DNA of 47,366 bases from Bacteroidales bacterium UBA1736 (GCA_002315825.1 DCIC01000110.1:1-47366); one strand, 5' to 3'. Numbered from the stretch's first letter, positions 15,548 to 24,563 are shown. Program-made: numbers and translations. The notes: generated by a model not told the origin, from the letters alone.

Positions 15548-16051
15548 ATGGAAAGAATAGTATTGCCTCAGGATTTTTCTGCTGAAGAGCGCGGACGCAG
15601 AGCGGAAGAGCTGTTTGTAAGTGGGTACAATTGCTGTCAGGCTGTGGCTCTGGCATTTGCCGATATCATCGAGGGCGCGCCTGAGCAGACGCTGAAAATC
15701 ATCACCGCGGGATTCGGAGGTGGATTCGGGCGCCTCAGGGAGGTGTGCGGCGCGGTTTCGGGGATGACGGTGCTCGCGGGATTCATCCGCCCTGCCGCGG
15801 ACCCCGGGGAGAAGGAGGCGAAGACGGCCAATTACGCACTTGTTCAGGACTTTGCCGGCAAATTCAAAGAGCAGAGGGGCAGCATCATTTGCCGGGAGCT
15901 TCTGGACCTGAGGATGGCGCACAAGGCGGAGTCACCGGAGCCTTCGGACCGCACCCCCGAGTATTACAAGACCAGGCCCTGTACTGTCAATGTGGGGGTC
16001 GCCGCGAGGATTGTAGCCAATACTCTTTTGGAAGAGGCCGGGAGAAAATAG
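15548..16051 (+). CDS. C_GCAxxG_C_C family redox protein
   Basis: This 167-residue protein has the conserved cysteines that name the family. Residues 19-33 read AEELFVSGYNCCQAV, followed by GFGGGFGRLREVCGAVSGM, then CRELLDLR and RPCTVNVG towards the C-terminus. The family is thought to be a redox-active or metal-binding protein of anaerobes; no reaction is established. Start ATG 15548 gives the usual N-terminus just before the first motif; an in-frame ATG at 15509 is possible but close to the transcription start. It is a single-gene unit with its own promoter (15483-15490) and is followed by a terminator hairpin at 16080-16107. Confidence 0.85.
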   Translation: MERIVLPQDFSAEERGRRAEELFVSGYNCCQAVALAFADIIEGAPEQTLKIITAGFGGGFGRLREVCGAVSGMTVLAGFIRPAADPGEKEAKTANYALVQDFAGKFKEQRGSIICRELLDLRMAHKAESPEPSDRTPEYYKTRPCTVNVGVAARIVANTLLEEAGRK

Positions 16052-16079
16052 GATACAAAACCTTGTTACATTGTATTGG

Positions 16080-16107
16080 AGGCTCGGGCTACCGGGCCTT
16101 GTTTTTG
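16080..16107 (+). terminator. Terminator after the C_GCAxxG_C_C gene
   Basis: An 8-bp stem (AGGCTCGG with CCGGGCCT, one G-T pair), loop GCTA, is followed by TGTTTTTG. Confidence 0.65.
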
Positions 16108-16129
16108 CATCTCTTTTTGTTTAATTTTG
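16099..16129 (+). promoter_or_regulatory. Promoter of the ATP synthase operon
   Basis: The -7 element TAATTTTG at 16122-16129 matches TAnnTTTG. A TTG at 16099-16101 lies 20 bases upstream as a partial -33 element and overlaps the tail of the preceding terminator. AAAGGAA precedes the atpD ATG at 16152. Confidence 0.6.
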
Positions 16130-16151
16130 TAGGATTACATAATAAAGGAAT

Positions 16152-17663
16152 ATGGCAGAAGTAACAGGACGTATCTCCCAGATTATTGGCCCGGTAGTGG
16201 ATGTCCATTTCGATGATATCCCCGAGTCCGATTTGCCCGCCATAAATGAAGCTCTTGAATTGACAAGACCATCAGGCGGAAATCTGGTAATTGAAGTGCA
16301 GCAGCATATAGGTGAGGATACCGTGCGTTGCGTGGCGATGGACTCGACGGACGGACTTCAGCGCGGCATCGCGGTCAGAAGGACAGGCTCTCCTATCTGT
16401 ATGCCTGTCGGCGCCCAGATTCGTGGAAGGGTGATGAATGTCACCGGGGACGTAATCGACGGCCTGCATAGTCTCTCCAAGGATGGGGCTCTGCCCATCC
16501 ATCGCGAGCCGCCCAAGTTCGAGGACCTCACCACCTCCAGCGAGGTGCTGTTTACCGGGATCAAGGTCATTGACTTGCTTGAGCCATATCTCAAGGGAGG
16601 AAAGATCGGACTGTTTGGAGGAGCGGGAGTCGGAAAGACCGTGCTCATCAAGGAGCTGATCAATAACATCGCCAAGAAGCACAACGGCTTCTCCGTATTT
16701 GCCGGAGTGGGCGAGCGTACCCGCGAGGGCAATGATCTCATCCGAGAAATGATTGAATCGGAGGTCATCAAGTACGGGGACGAGTTTGCAGAAGGTATGA
16801 AGGAGGGCAAATGGGATCTGTCGAAGGTGGACAATGAGCAGTTGAAAGAGTCCCAGGTCGCTCTTGTATTTGGACAGATGAACGAGCCCCCGGGAGCGAG
16901 AAGTTCCGTGGCCTTGTCCGGACTTACTCTCGCCGAGTCATTCAGGGACAGCGACAAGGGCGACGGCCCCAAGGACATTTTGTTCTTCATAGACAATATC
17001 TTCCGTTTCACTCAGGCCGGCTCTGAGGTCTCCGCTCTTCTGGGACGAATGCCTTCGGCCGTAGGATATCAGCCGACTCTGGCTACCGAGATGGGAAAGA
17101 TGCAGGAGAGGATCACTTCCACAAAGGACGGCTCCATCACATCGGTTCAGGCTGTGTATGTGCCTGCCGATGACCTTACTGACCCTGCACCGGCAACTAC
17201 CTTCTCCCACCTCGATGCTACTACCGTGCTGAGCCGAAAGATTGCCACTCTGGGCATTTACCCGGCAGTGGACCCTCTTGAGTCCACGTCCAGGATTCTC
17301 GACCCCAACATCGTGGGAGAGGAGCATTACCGTACGGCGCAGAGAGTGAAGCAGATACTACAGAAATACAACGAGCTTCAGGATATCATCGCCATTCTGG
17401 GAATGGATGAACTCTCCGAGGAAGACAAATTGACCGTCGGCAGGGCGAGGAAGGTCCAGAGATTCCTTTCTCAGCCATTTGCTGTTGCTCAAGCCTTTAC
17501 GGGCTGCGTCGGTGTTATGGTAGAGATTGAGGATACCATCAGGGGCTTCAATATGATTCTTGATGGAGAAGTGGATTATCTGCCTGAGCAGGCTTTCCTC
17601 AATGTAGGCAAGATCGAGGACGCCATAAAGAAGGGTCAGAAGATCCTTGAGGCTGCTTCATAA
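16152..17663 (+). CDS. atpD: F1Fo ATP synthase beta subunit
   Basis: This 503-residue catalytic subunit of F1 sits on the cytoplasmic side. The P-loop GGAGVGKT is at 156-163. GERTREGND, the ALSGLTLAE stretch, the Walker B FFIDNIFRF, and ATTFSHLDATTVLSR are all present. It is the first gene of the operon atpD-C-B-E-F-H-A-G, a split order typical of Bacteroidota in which beta and epsilon precede the Fo genes. It has its own promoter upstream and atpC follows after 8 bases. Nothing unusual is seen in the active site. Confidence 0.98.
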   Translation: MAEVTGRISQIIGPVVDVHFDDIPESDLPAINEALELTRPSGGNLVIEVQQHIGEDTVRCVAMDSTDGLQRGIAVRRTGSPICMPVGAQIRGRVMNVTGDVIDGLHSLSKDGALPIHREPPKFEDLTTSSEVLFTGIKVIDLLEPYLKGGKIGLFGGAGVGKTVLIKELINNIAKKHNGFSVFAGVGERTREGNDLIREMIESEVIKYGDEFAEGMKEGKWDLSKVDNEQLKESQVALVFGQMNEPPGARSSVALSGLTLAESFRDSDKGDGPKDILFFIDNIFRFTQAGSEVSALLGRMPSAVGYQPTLATEMGKMQERITSTKDGSITSVQAVYVPADDLTDPAPATTFSHLDATTVLSRKIATLGIYPAVDPLESTSRILDPNIVGEEHYRTAQRVKQILQKYNELQDIIAILGMDELSEEDKLTVGRARKVQRFLSQPFAVAQAFTGCVGVMVEIEDTIRGFNMILDGEVDYLPEQAFLNVGKIEDAIKKGQKILEAAS

Positions 17664-17671
17664 GTTGTGTT

Positions 17672-17917
17672 ATGTTGAAAGTGAGGATATTGACTCCCGA
17701 AGGAGAGGTTTTCAGCTGCGAGGACGCGACCGGCGTTTTTCTTCCCGGCAGCGTATGCCCCTTTGAAGTGCTTACCGGACACGACAAGATGATTTCTTCT
17801 CTCGTGGCCGGAGATGTACGTTGTGTGTTTGAGGACGGGACATCAAAATCCATAATGATCAAATCAGGATTTGTAGAAATAAAGGACAATCTGGTTTCAG
17901 TGTGCGCGGAGAGATGA
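17672..17917 (+). CDS. atpC: F1Fo ATP synthase epsilon subunit (short form)
   Basis: At 81 residues this contains only the N-terminal beta-sandwich that joins gamma to the c-ring: KVRILTPEGEVF, then PFEVLTGHDKMISSL and IKSGFVEIKDNLVSVCAE. The two C-terminal helices, which in many bacteria inhibit ATP hydrolysis, are missing. This is normal for Bacteroidota and suggests another way of limiting hydrolysis. The stop overlaps the atpB start (ATGA). Confidence 0.95.
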   Translation: MLKVRILTPEGEVFSCEDATGVFLPGSVCPFEVLTGHDKMISSLVAGDVRCVFEDGTSKSIMIKSGFVEIKDNLVSVCAER

Positions 17918-18945
17918 AAGGGCTTATTAAATTGATAGTGGCAATGCTGGCGGCCTTGATCCCTGTGGGATTGGGCGCCCAGGACCTGGATATGCACGAG
18001 TATCTTTTCGGGCACATCGGGGACTCATATGAGTGGCATATCACTACTGTCAACTCCAAGCCGGTCAGCATCTACCTGCCGGTGATCCTCCACAGCAAGC
18101 ATAGCGGATGGCACTGCTTCTCGTCCCGGCATATTGCCGAAGGGGAGAGCTATCAGGGCTTCGCCATCGACCCTGAAAAGGGGAAGCTGGTCGAGACACT
18201 CTCTGACGGGACCATATATAGACCTCTGGATATTTCTGTGACCAAGAATGTCCTCGGGCTCCTTATCAACAGCATCCTGCTTCTTGTCCTCGTGCTGAGT
18301 GCTGCGAGGTGGTACAGAAAGCACGATGCAATGCAGGAGGCTCCCAGAGGCTTTGCAGGAGCGATGGAAATGATGGTCTGTATGATAGAGGACGATGTGA
18401 TCAAGGATTGCGTGGGGGCGGACTACAGGAGGTATTCCCCATATCTTCTCTCGGTGTTCTTCTTCATATTTATCAATAACCTGATGGGTATTGTCCCATT
18501 CTTCCCGGGCGGTGCGAACATTACGGGCAATATTGCAATCACGATGACCCTCGCGCTGTGCACATTCATTGCTGTGAATGTGTTTGGGAACAAGCATTAT
18601 TGGAAGGATATCCTGTGGCCGGATGTGCCGGTATATCTCAAGGTCCCGATCCCGCTGATGCCCCTCATCGAGATAATCGGGATGTTTACCAAGCCATTCA
18701 GCTTGATGGTCAGACTCTTTGCCAATATTCTCGCCGGGCATATTATGCTGCTGGGAGTTGTGGCTGTGGTGTTTTTGACCGCGAAGCTTGGGACGGCTCT
18801 GAATGCGGGGCTGAGCGTCATCGCGGTATTTTTCGGAGTCTTTATGGATGTTTTGGAGCTGTTGGTGGCCTTCCTTCAGGCTTATGTGTTTACTATGCTC
18901 TCCAGCGTGTTTATCGGATTGAGCCGACAGCAGCCACAGGAATAA
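17914..18945 (+). CDS. atpB: F1Fo ATP synthase subunit a with signal-peptide extension
   Basis: This 343-residue inner-membrane subunit forms the proton half-channels. It starts with a cleavable-looking signal (MKGLIKLIVAMLAALIPVGLGAQ) and an exported region of about 90 residues before the first helix, an extension seen in Bacteroidota. The essential arginine is Arg267 in SLMVRLFANILAGH, and NNLMGIVPFFPGG marks the fourth helix region. ATG 17914 is used; it overlaps the atpC stop by four bases, whereas the in-frame GTG at 17902 lies deeper inside atpC. The small hypothetical gene often found between atpC and atpB in Bacteroides is absent here. Confidence 0.95.
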   Translation: MKGLIKLIVAMLAALIPVGLGAQDLDMHEYLFGHIGDSYEWHITTVNSKPVSIYLPVILHSKHSGWHCFSSRHIAEGESYQGFAIDPEKGKLVETLSDGTIYRPLDISVTKNVLGLLINSILLLVLVLSAARWYRKHDAMQEAPRGFAGAMEMMVCMIEDDVIKDCVGADYRRYSPYLLSVFFFIFINNLMGIVPFFPGGANITGNIAITMTLALCTFIAVNVFGNKHYWKDILWPDVPVYLKVPIPLMPLIEIIGMFTKPFSLMVRLFANILAGHIMLLGVVAVVFLTAKLGTALNAGLSVIAVFFGVFMDVLELLVAFLQAYVFTMLSSVFIGLSRQQPQE

Positions 18946-18980
18946 TGAGAAGAGATAAACTAATTTAAATTATAAGTATT

Positions 18981-19232
18981 ATGTTATTTGCAATGCTTCT
19001 TCAGGCAGCCGCAGGTGCTGCATTAGGTAAAGCTGGTGCCGCTATCGGAGCTGCCGTCGCAGCTTTCGCCGCAGCTTTCGGTATTGGAAAAATAGGTAAG
19101 ACAGCTCTTGAATCAGGAGCCCGCCAGCCCGAGCAGGCAGGTCATTACAGAATGACTGCTATCATTGTCGGAGCCCTCATCGAGGGTGCCTGCCTTTTCG
19201 CAATCCTTGTTTGTCTGCTTGGTATTCTCTAA
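18981..19232 (+). CDS. atpE: F1Fo ATP synthase subunit c
   Basis: This 83-residue, two-helix proteolipid forms the rotor ring. The glycine/alanine-rich first helix ends in the polar loop ARQPEQAG. The ion-binding carboxylate is Glu68 in VGALIEGACLF. The residue after Glu is Gly rather than Ser/Thr, and the first helix lacks the Gln of Na+-binding rings, so proton coupling is expected. It is 35 bases after atpB. Confidence 0.95.
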   Translation: MLFAMLLQAAAGAALGKAGAAIGAAVAAFAAAFGIGKIGKTALESGARQPEQAGHYRMTAIIVGALIEGACLFAILVCLLGIL

Positions 19233-19238
19233 GGCGGT

Positions 19239-19748
19239 ATGTCACTTATAACTCCTGATTTCGGACTGCTGTTCTGGATGACCCTCATCTTTGCCGTGGT
19301 GTTCTTTATCCTGGCGAAGTTTGGGTTCCCCGTCATCACCGATATGATTCAGGCCAGGGCGGACCGTATTGACCAGAGTATTCGTCTCGCCAAGGAGGCT
19401 GAGGCCGAGCTTGCTTCTTTGAAGGAGAGGCAGCAGCAGATTCTTGACGACGCGCAGCGGGAGCAGGTCCTGATTCAGATGGAAGGAGTGAGGCTCAAGG
19501 ATGAGATGATTGCCAAGGCCAGAGCCGCGGCTGAAGAAGAATCAGCCCGCATCATCGAAAAGGCTAGGCGTCAGATTGCGGCCGAGCGTGATGAGGCAAT
19601 CCGCCAGATACGTACGACCGTTGCCGGCCTTTCCATCGGAATCGCTGAAAAAGTGCTCAGAAAAAATCTGGACAATATTGATGCGCAGACAGAATATGTG
19701 GACCGTCTTGTCAATGAGATAAAGTCTTCTTCCTCTGAGAGTAACTGA
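19239..19748 (+). CDS. atpF: F1Fo ATP synthase subunit b
   Basis: This 169-residue peripheral stalk subunit has one N-terminal membrane helix (residues 8-27, FGLLFWMTLIFAVVFFILAK). A long charged coiled coil follows to the C-terminus, rich in A/E/K/R, ending in an SSSSESN tail. Only one b gene is present, so it forms a homodimer. It starts 6 bases after atpE. Confidence 0.95.
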   Translation: MSLITPDFGLLFWMTLIFAVVFFILAKFGFPVITDMIQARADRIDQSIRLAKEAEAELASLKERQQQILDDAQREQVLIQMEGVRLKDEMIAKARAAAEEESARIIEKARRQIAAERDEAIRQIRTTVAGLSIGIAEKVLRKNLDNIDAQTEYVDRLVNEIKSSSSESN

Positions 19749-19760
19749 CAATAGAAGGAT

Positions 19761-20240
19761 ATGAATTCCTCGGTGGTAGCAGTCAGATATGCAAAGGCAT
19801 TTCTTGAGTATGTGGCCTGGATGGGTCGCGAGGCTCAGGTGTGCGATGAAGTCTGTGCTATTCTGGACAGTCCCGACTCTATTTCCGAAAAGCAGCCGGG
19901 GCCTGAGATATCCAGACTGGTCTCGCTGCTCTTGGAAAGCGGAAGGGAGGATATCCTGAAATATGTGCTGCGTGATTTTGTCTCTCTGTATTATCAGAAG
20001 ATGAAAATCAAGACGGGAGTGCTCAAGACGGCTGTCCCCATTCCTTCTCTTACTCAGAGAATGATTGATTTGGCCAGTGATGCGACTGGCTGTGATGTGA
20101 AATTACGCACTGAAATCGATCCCGATATTGTGGGAGGATTTGTTCTGACTCTGGATGGCGTCCGGCTGGATGCCAGTGTGTCCAGACAGATAGATCTGAT
20201 CAGAAGGGATCTGGTGCTCAAGAACAAAAAGAAAGTATAA
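19761..20240 (+). CDS. atpH: F1Fo ATP synthase delta subunit
   Basis: This 159-residue OSCP/delta protein links the b stalk to the top of F1. It has the usual helical N-domain beginning AVRYAKAFLEYV and the C-domain with EIDPDIVGGFVLTLDG. It is somewhat shorter than the common 175-180 residues. The stop shares one base with the atpA start (TAATG), so the two are translationally coupled. Confidence 0.93.
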   Translation: MNSSVVAVRYAKAFLEYVAWMGREAQVCDEVCAILDSPDSISEKQPGPEISRLVSLLLESGREDILKYVLRDFVSLYYQKMKIKTGVLKTAVPIPSLTQRMIDLASDATGCDVKLRTEIDPDIVGGFVLTLDGVRLDASVSRQIDLIRRDLVLKNKKKV

Positions 20241-21820
20241 TGGCGCAAACGATAAAGGCTAGTGAGATTTCCGAAATTCTCTTCAATAAGCTCAAGGGTA
20301 TCAATACCTCTGTAGGACTTGACGAGATAGGAAGCGTCCTTCAGGTAAGTGACGGCGTTGTCCATATCTATGGTCTGAATAATGCCGAGGCCGGCGAACT
20401 GCTTGAGTTTGACAACGGCGTGATGGCCGTGGTGATGAACCTGGAGGAAGATAATGTCGGAGCCGTCCTCCTGGGACCCTCCGATAAGATCAAGGAGGGA
20501 ATGAGTGTCAAGCGAACAGGCCGTATCGCATCAGTGATGGTTTCAGATGCGATGCTCGGAAGGGTCATCGATCCTCTCGGCAATCCTCTCGACGGACTGG
20601 GGGAGATTGAAGGCGACCTGGTTCAGATGCCTTTGGAAAGGAAGGCTCCGGGAGTCGTGTTCCGTCAGCCTGTGACCGAGCCTCTGCAGACAGGAATCAA
20701 GGCTATCGACGCTATGATTCCTATCGGAAGGGGACAGCGCGAGCTCATCATCGGTGACCGTCAGACAGGAAAGACTGCCATCGCCATCGATACTATTATT
20801 AATCAGAGAGAAGCCTGGCTCAAGGGCAGTCCTGTGTATTGTATCTATGTGGCCATAGGGCAGAAGGGCTCCACTATTGCCAATATTGTGGAGACTCTCA
20901 GGGAGAAGGGGGCGATGGATTATACAATAGTGGTGTCTTCCACTGCCGCGGATCCGGCCGCTCTGCAGTATTATGCCCCGTTTGCGGGAGCTGCAATCGG
21001 AGAATATTTCCGCGATACCGGGCGTCACGCCCTCGTTGTCTATGATGATCTTTCCAAGCAGGCTGTGGCATATAGGGAGGTGTCCCTGATACTGCGTCGC
21101 CCGTCCGGCCGAGAGGCTTATCCGGGAGACGTGTTCTACCTCCATTCAAGACTTCTGGAAAGGGCCGCGAAGATTATCTCCCAGCAGGAAGTGGCCGAGA
21201 CTATGAATGACTTGCCGGAATCTCTGCAGGGCAAGGTCAAGGCCGGAGGCTCACTCACCGCGCTCCCTATTATCGAGACGCAGGCGGGCGACGTCTCAGC
21301 ATATATTCCGACCAATGTGATTTCAATCACCGACGGACAGATATATCTCGAGCCCGGACTCTTCAATCAGGGCTTCCGACCTGCCATCAATGTGGGTATC
21401 TCCGTATCCCGAGTGGGAGGCTCCGCCCAGGTGAAGAGTATGAAGAAGGTGGCCGGGACATTGAAGATCGACCAGGCTCAGTACAATGAGCTCGAGGCGT
21501 TCTCGAAGTTTTCTTCCGATATGGACAAGGTCACCGCTATGACTCTGGACAGGGGAAGAAAGAACAATCAGTTGCTGATCCAGCCGCAATACTGTCCTGT
21601 CCCCCTCGGGGAGCAGGTCGCAATCCTGTATTGCGGGACACACTCTCTTCTTGCGGATATACCGGTATCCAAGGTAGGAGAATTCCAGTCCAGATTTCTC
21701 GACAGGATGAGGTCTTCCCATCAGGATGTCCTGGACAAACTGGCCGGAGGTGATCTGGCAGACGTGGATATTATTGAAAAAGAAGCCGGTATGGTTGTCT
21801 CTTCATTGATGGAATCGTAA
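20240..21820 (+). CDS. atpA: F1Fo ATP synthase alpha subunit
   Basis: This 526-residue non-catalytic nucleotide-binding subunit of F1 has the P-loop GDRQTGKT at 172-179, and the motif with the VYDDLSKQAVAYRE stretch and RRPSGREAYPGDVF. INVGISVSRVGGSAQ contains the signature Arg near the interface. Length is slightly above the 500-515 typical of many bacteria. atpG starts 3 bases after the stop. The long open frame on the opposite strand here is a shadow. Confidence 0.98.
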   Translation: MAQTIKASEISEILFNKLKGINTSVGLDEIGSVLQVSDGVVHIYGLNNAEAGELLEFDNGVMAVVMNLEEDNVGAVLLGPSDKIKEGMSVKRTGRIASVMVSDAMLGRVIDPLGNPLDGLGEIEGDLVQMPLERKAPGVVFRQPVTEPLQTGIKAIDAMIPIGRGQRELIIGDRQTGKTAIAIDTIINQREAWLKGSPVYCIYVAIGQKGSTIANIVETLREKGAMDYTIVVSSTAADPAALQYYAPFAGAAIGEYFRDTGRHALVVYDDLSKQAVAYREVSLILRRPSGREAYPGDVFYLHSRLLERAAKIISQQEVAETMNDLPESLQGKVKAGGSLTALPIIETQAGDVSAYIPTNVISITDGQIYLEPGLFNQGFRPAINVGISVSRVGGSAQVKSMKKVAGTLKIDQAQYNELEAFSKFSSDMDKVTAMTLDRGRKNNQLLIQPQYCPVPLGEQVAILYCGTHSLLADIPVSKVGEFQSRFLDRMRSSHQDVLDKLAGGDLADVDIIEKEAGMVVSSLMES

Positions 21821-21823
21821 GGG

Positions 21824-22699
21824 ATGTCAAGTCTGAGGGAAATAAAAAGCCGCATATCTTCTGTCAAGGGCACTCTGAAGATCACCTCCGCGATGAAGAT
21901 GGTCGCTTCGACCAAGTTGCGCAGGGCTCAGAAAGCTATTGAGAATATGACGCAATATAGGCAGGCCTTGAGGAGTATTCTTGTTTCCACTGGTCTGGAT
22001 ATGTCGCTCAGGGGTATTTATCCCGCTGACACGGACAATGCTTTGGTCGTAGCCGTCGCGTCCAACTCTTCTTTGTGCGGAGGGTTCAATATCAATGCGA
22101 TAAAGGCGACAAAAGATGTTATCTCCAAGTTGGAAGCGGCGGGAAAGAAGGTTGACGTCTGGTCGATAGGACGTAAGATGTCCGAAGCGATGAGGCGCTT
22201 GGGCTATCCTTGCGGCGAGGATTTCTCCGCTTTGTGCGGGCAACCCGCTTATGATACGGCGGCTTCATTGGCGGACAGATTGATGGATCTTTACAAAGCG
22301 GGGGAGTATTCGAGCATTACCCTTGTTTATACCCACTTTGTGTCGGCATCCACGCAGAAAGTGATAAAGGAAGCGTATCTTCCCGCTGAATTTCTGGAGG
22401 AGATGATACTGGAAAGGGAAAAGCCTCAGGATTCTATCGGGGAGTTGAAACCTATCTTTGAGCCGGACAGGATAGCGCTGCTGGGCCAGCTGCTTCCCAA
22501 GGTTATGCGCCTGAAGATTTACTCTGTCCTTCTGGATTCTGTCGCTGCTGAACACGCTGCCCGCACCTTGGCTATGCAGGTCGCTACGGACAATGGAAAT
22601 CAGATACTCCAGGACCTTACCCTTGAGTACAACAAGGGCCGTCAGCAGAAGATTACCAGCGAGATTCTGGATCTTATCGGAGGCCTTCAGGGTCAGTAA
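21824..22699 (+). CDS. atpG: F1Fo ATP synthase gamma subunit
   Basis: This 291-residue central rotor shaft has the N-terminal helix SLREIKSRISSVKGTLKITS and AMKMVASTKLRRAQ. The conserved C-terminal helix has the TLEYNKGRQQKITSEILD stretch. The middle Rossmann-like domain contains NSSLCGGFN. It is the last gene of the operon. A weak hairpin at 22709-22728 follows. Confidence 0.97.
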   Translation: MSSLREIKSRISSVKGTLKITSAMKMVASTKLRRAQKAIENMTQYRQALRSILVSTGLDMSLRGIYPADTDNALVVAVASNSSLCGGFNINAIKATKDVISKLEAAGKKVDVWSIGRKMSEAMRRLGYPCGEDFSALCGQPAYDTAASLADRLMDLYKAGEYSSITLVYTHFVSASTQKVIKEAYLPAEFLEEMILEREKPQDSIGELKPIFEPDRIALLGQLLPKVMRLKIYSVLLDSVAAEHAARTLAMQVATDNGNQILQDLTLEYNKGRQQKITSEILDLIGGLQGQ

Positions 22700-22708
22700 T
22701 AACGAAAA

Positions 22709-22728
22709 AGCTGATCTCACGACCAGCT
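22709..22728. terminator. Possible weak terminator after atpG
   Basis: AGCTGATC pairs with GACCAGCT (one A-C mismatch) around loop TCAC. No T-run follows on the plus strand; on the minus strand a T5 run would follow. Termination of the atp transcript here is uncertain. Confidence 0.35.
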
Positions 22729-22805
22729 TATCCGATAATATTACTTAGCTTAATACTTATAAATCAAATGTTCGTTTTGGAGTTTATACCATAATCGTGC
22801 CAGAA

Positions 22806-24236
22806 ATGAAAGCTATAACTAAAATATTTGTAATTTTTGTTGCGTTGGCCTTGATTGCCTGCACAAAAAGCGGGACGGATCCTACTCCCAGTCCCGAGCC
22901 TCAGCCGAGCGAAGATTATATCCCCAAACTGTATCTCAGGGCTCTGTATATGGATAATTATTATTATTGGTATAAAGAGGTGAAAGATCGCAATGCCGCT
23001 CTCGACCCGGAGGATTATGACATCTATGGTTTTTTCGATGCTATGCTCTACACTTCCGACCGCTGGAGCTGGATGTGTAGCGGGGACTACTATAGGTCTA
23101 TCTCTTCGGGCGTAAGGACCGGTACCTGGGGCTTGTCTATCGGACAGGCTGCGGATATGGGGGATTATTCTCTGCGCGTGGCTTATATTTTCCCGTCCTC
23201 TCCTTTTGAGGAGTATGGAGTCACCAGAGGCGCACGTTTGGATGCAATTGGGGGGAAGGACATCACGGAGCCTATGACTGAGGATAAGATCGATATCTTT
23301 CTGGAAGAGTGGGAAAAGGATACCAACAGTTTTACCTTCACGCTTCTGGACGGGGAGCAGGTGAGTTTCACTGCTTCCAGGGTGGCCTCTCTCTCTATCA
23401 GGTCGTCCCTTGCCTGTGAGGTCATAACTCCGCAGGATTATACCGGTCTGGACGGGAATGTGGGCTATTTCCACTACCTTTCGTTTACAAAGAGTCTGGT
23501 CCAGGATATCACGGATGCTATGGATTATTTTATCAGCAACAATGTCAAGACTCTGATTCTGGATCTGAGGTATAACGGTGGAGGGGATTTTGTCGCAGCG
23601 CTCAAACTCGCCTCATATCTCGCCCCCAAGTCCGCTCAGGGGAAGGTGTTCGTCAAGACTGTCCACAACGATATTCTGTCTCAATATGACAGCGATGAGT
23701 TGATTCCGGCCAATGATAATCCTTTGCTGCCCGGGAAGCTGTATATTCTGACAGGCTCCGGTACCGCCTCCTGCAGTGAGGTTATGATCAATAGCCTTCT
23801 GCCCTATATGGGAGAGAATCTGCTTACTGTGGGCACTCAGACCTACGGCAAACCCAACGGGATGTATCTTCTTCCTTATCCTGTGTCCGATGCTGATTAC
23901 GAAAAGTACAACAGCGGGGATTTCTCGACGTTGGAGTATGCGTTTCTTCCGATCAGTATGTACAACTTGAATTCTCTCGGAGAGCAGATTCCTAATGACG
24001 GATTTATCCCTGACTGTGCCTGTCCTGATGATGTGTGCCACGATTTCGGACTCGGGGAAGCAATGGTCGAGGCTTGTCTTTACCATATTGTCAATGGGAG
24101 TTTCCCTCCGGCCTATTCTTCGGGTGGGGCTACCAAGGTTTCGTCTCATCCTGAGTTGCAGCTCCCGAGGACCTGTGACGGGATGCCGGAAGGGGGATTG
24201 GCGATAAATGGAATTGCTCCCCGGTTGGCGCAGTAA
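22806..24236 (+). CDS. S41-family C-terminal processing peptidase, lipoprotein
   Basis: This 476-residue protein has a lipoprotein signal (ALIAC, Cys19) followed by a flexible Pro/Ser linker. Residues about 100-190 form a PDZ-like domain (LRVAYIFPSSPFEEYGV, LDAIGGKDI). The S41 core has ILDLRYNGGGD at 251-261, TGSGTASCSE with the nucleophile Ser322, and QTYGKPNG with the general base Lys349. These tail-specific proteases cut unstructured C-termini in the periplasm or on the surface. Bacteroidota encode many as lipoproteins of unknown substrate. A Tyr-rich NYYYWYKEV segment near residue 51 is usual in this subgroup. ATG 22806 is preferred over GTG 22797 because it starts the signal sequence directly. 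No partner gene is evident. Confidence 0.9.
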   Translation: MKAITKIFVIFVALALIACTKSGTDPTPSPEPQPSEDYIPKLYLRALYMDNYYYWYKEVKDRNAALDPEDYDIYGFFDAMLYTSDRWSWMCSGDYYRSISSGVRTGTWGLSIGQAADMGDYSLRVAYIFPSSPFEEYGVTRGARLDAIGGKDITEPMTEDKIDIFLEEWEKDTNSFTFTLLDGEQVSFTASRVASLSIRSSLACEVITPQDYTGLDGNVGYFHYLSFTKSLVQDITDAMDYFISNNVKTLILDLRYNGGGDFVAALKLASYLAPKSAQGKVFVKTVHNDILSQYDSDELIPANDNPLLPGKLYILTGSGTASCSEVMINSLLPYMGENLLTVGTQTYGKPNGMYLLPYPVSDADYEKYNSGDFSTLEYAFLPISMYNLNSLGEQIPNDGFIPDCACPDDVCHDFGLGEAMVEACLYHIVNGSFPPAYSSGGATKVSSHPELQLPRTCDGMPEGGLAINGIAPRLAQ

Positions 24237-24260
24237 CTTACAGTTTTTAGTAGGGTAGTT

Positions 24261-24315
24261 GAGGGCCCCGCGTGCGTGTTTTCTTGTGTTAAGAGGCCGC
24301 CGCGGGGCCTCTTTG
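24261..24315 (+). terminator. Terminator with two competing stems
   Basis: AGAGGCC (24292-24298) pairs with GGCCTCT (24306-24312), followed by TTGTT. An upstream GAGGGCCCCGCG (24261-24272) can instead pair with CGCGGGGCCTC (24301-24311). It lies after the S41 gene and ahead of the SusC leader. Confidence 0.55.
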
Positions 24316-24521
24316 TTGGTGCTGGAGCTATCTATGCGGGTAGAAATGATCCGTTTAAGAAATATTTAAAAAAATTATTAAAATTTTTGAAAATTATGGT
24401 TTTTGAGTATTTCTTGAAATGGGGTTTCAGATTGTAATCTAAAAACGTTTTACCGCTTACGGATTGCGTCAAAATGGGCCGAAATTCGCGCATAACACGT
24501 TAATTTTCAACTCTTACGAGG

Positions 24522-24553
24522 TTTGCAAATAAGGAAAATAATGTGCAACTTTG
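24522..24553 (+). promoter_or_regulatory. Promoter of the SusC/SusD operon
   Basis: The -33 box TTTG (24522-24525) and -7 box CAACTTTG (24546-24553, one change from TAnnTTTG) are separated by 20 bases, the classical spacing. This is the best complete -33/-7 pair in the window and fits strong expression. Confidence 0.65.
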
Positions 24554-24563
24554 ACCCGTTGAA

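Noticed and set aside
20543..21145. 200-codon open frame on the minus strand
   Set aside because: Antisense to atpA, one of the most conserved genes in the window.
24316..24521. Small gene in the AT-rich region before the SusC promoter
   Set aside because: No open frame of useful length with a plausible start; sequence is A/T tracts.
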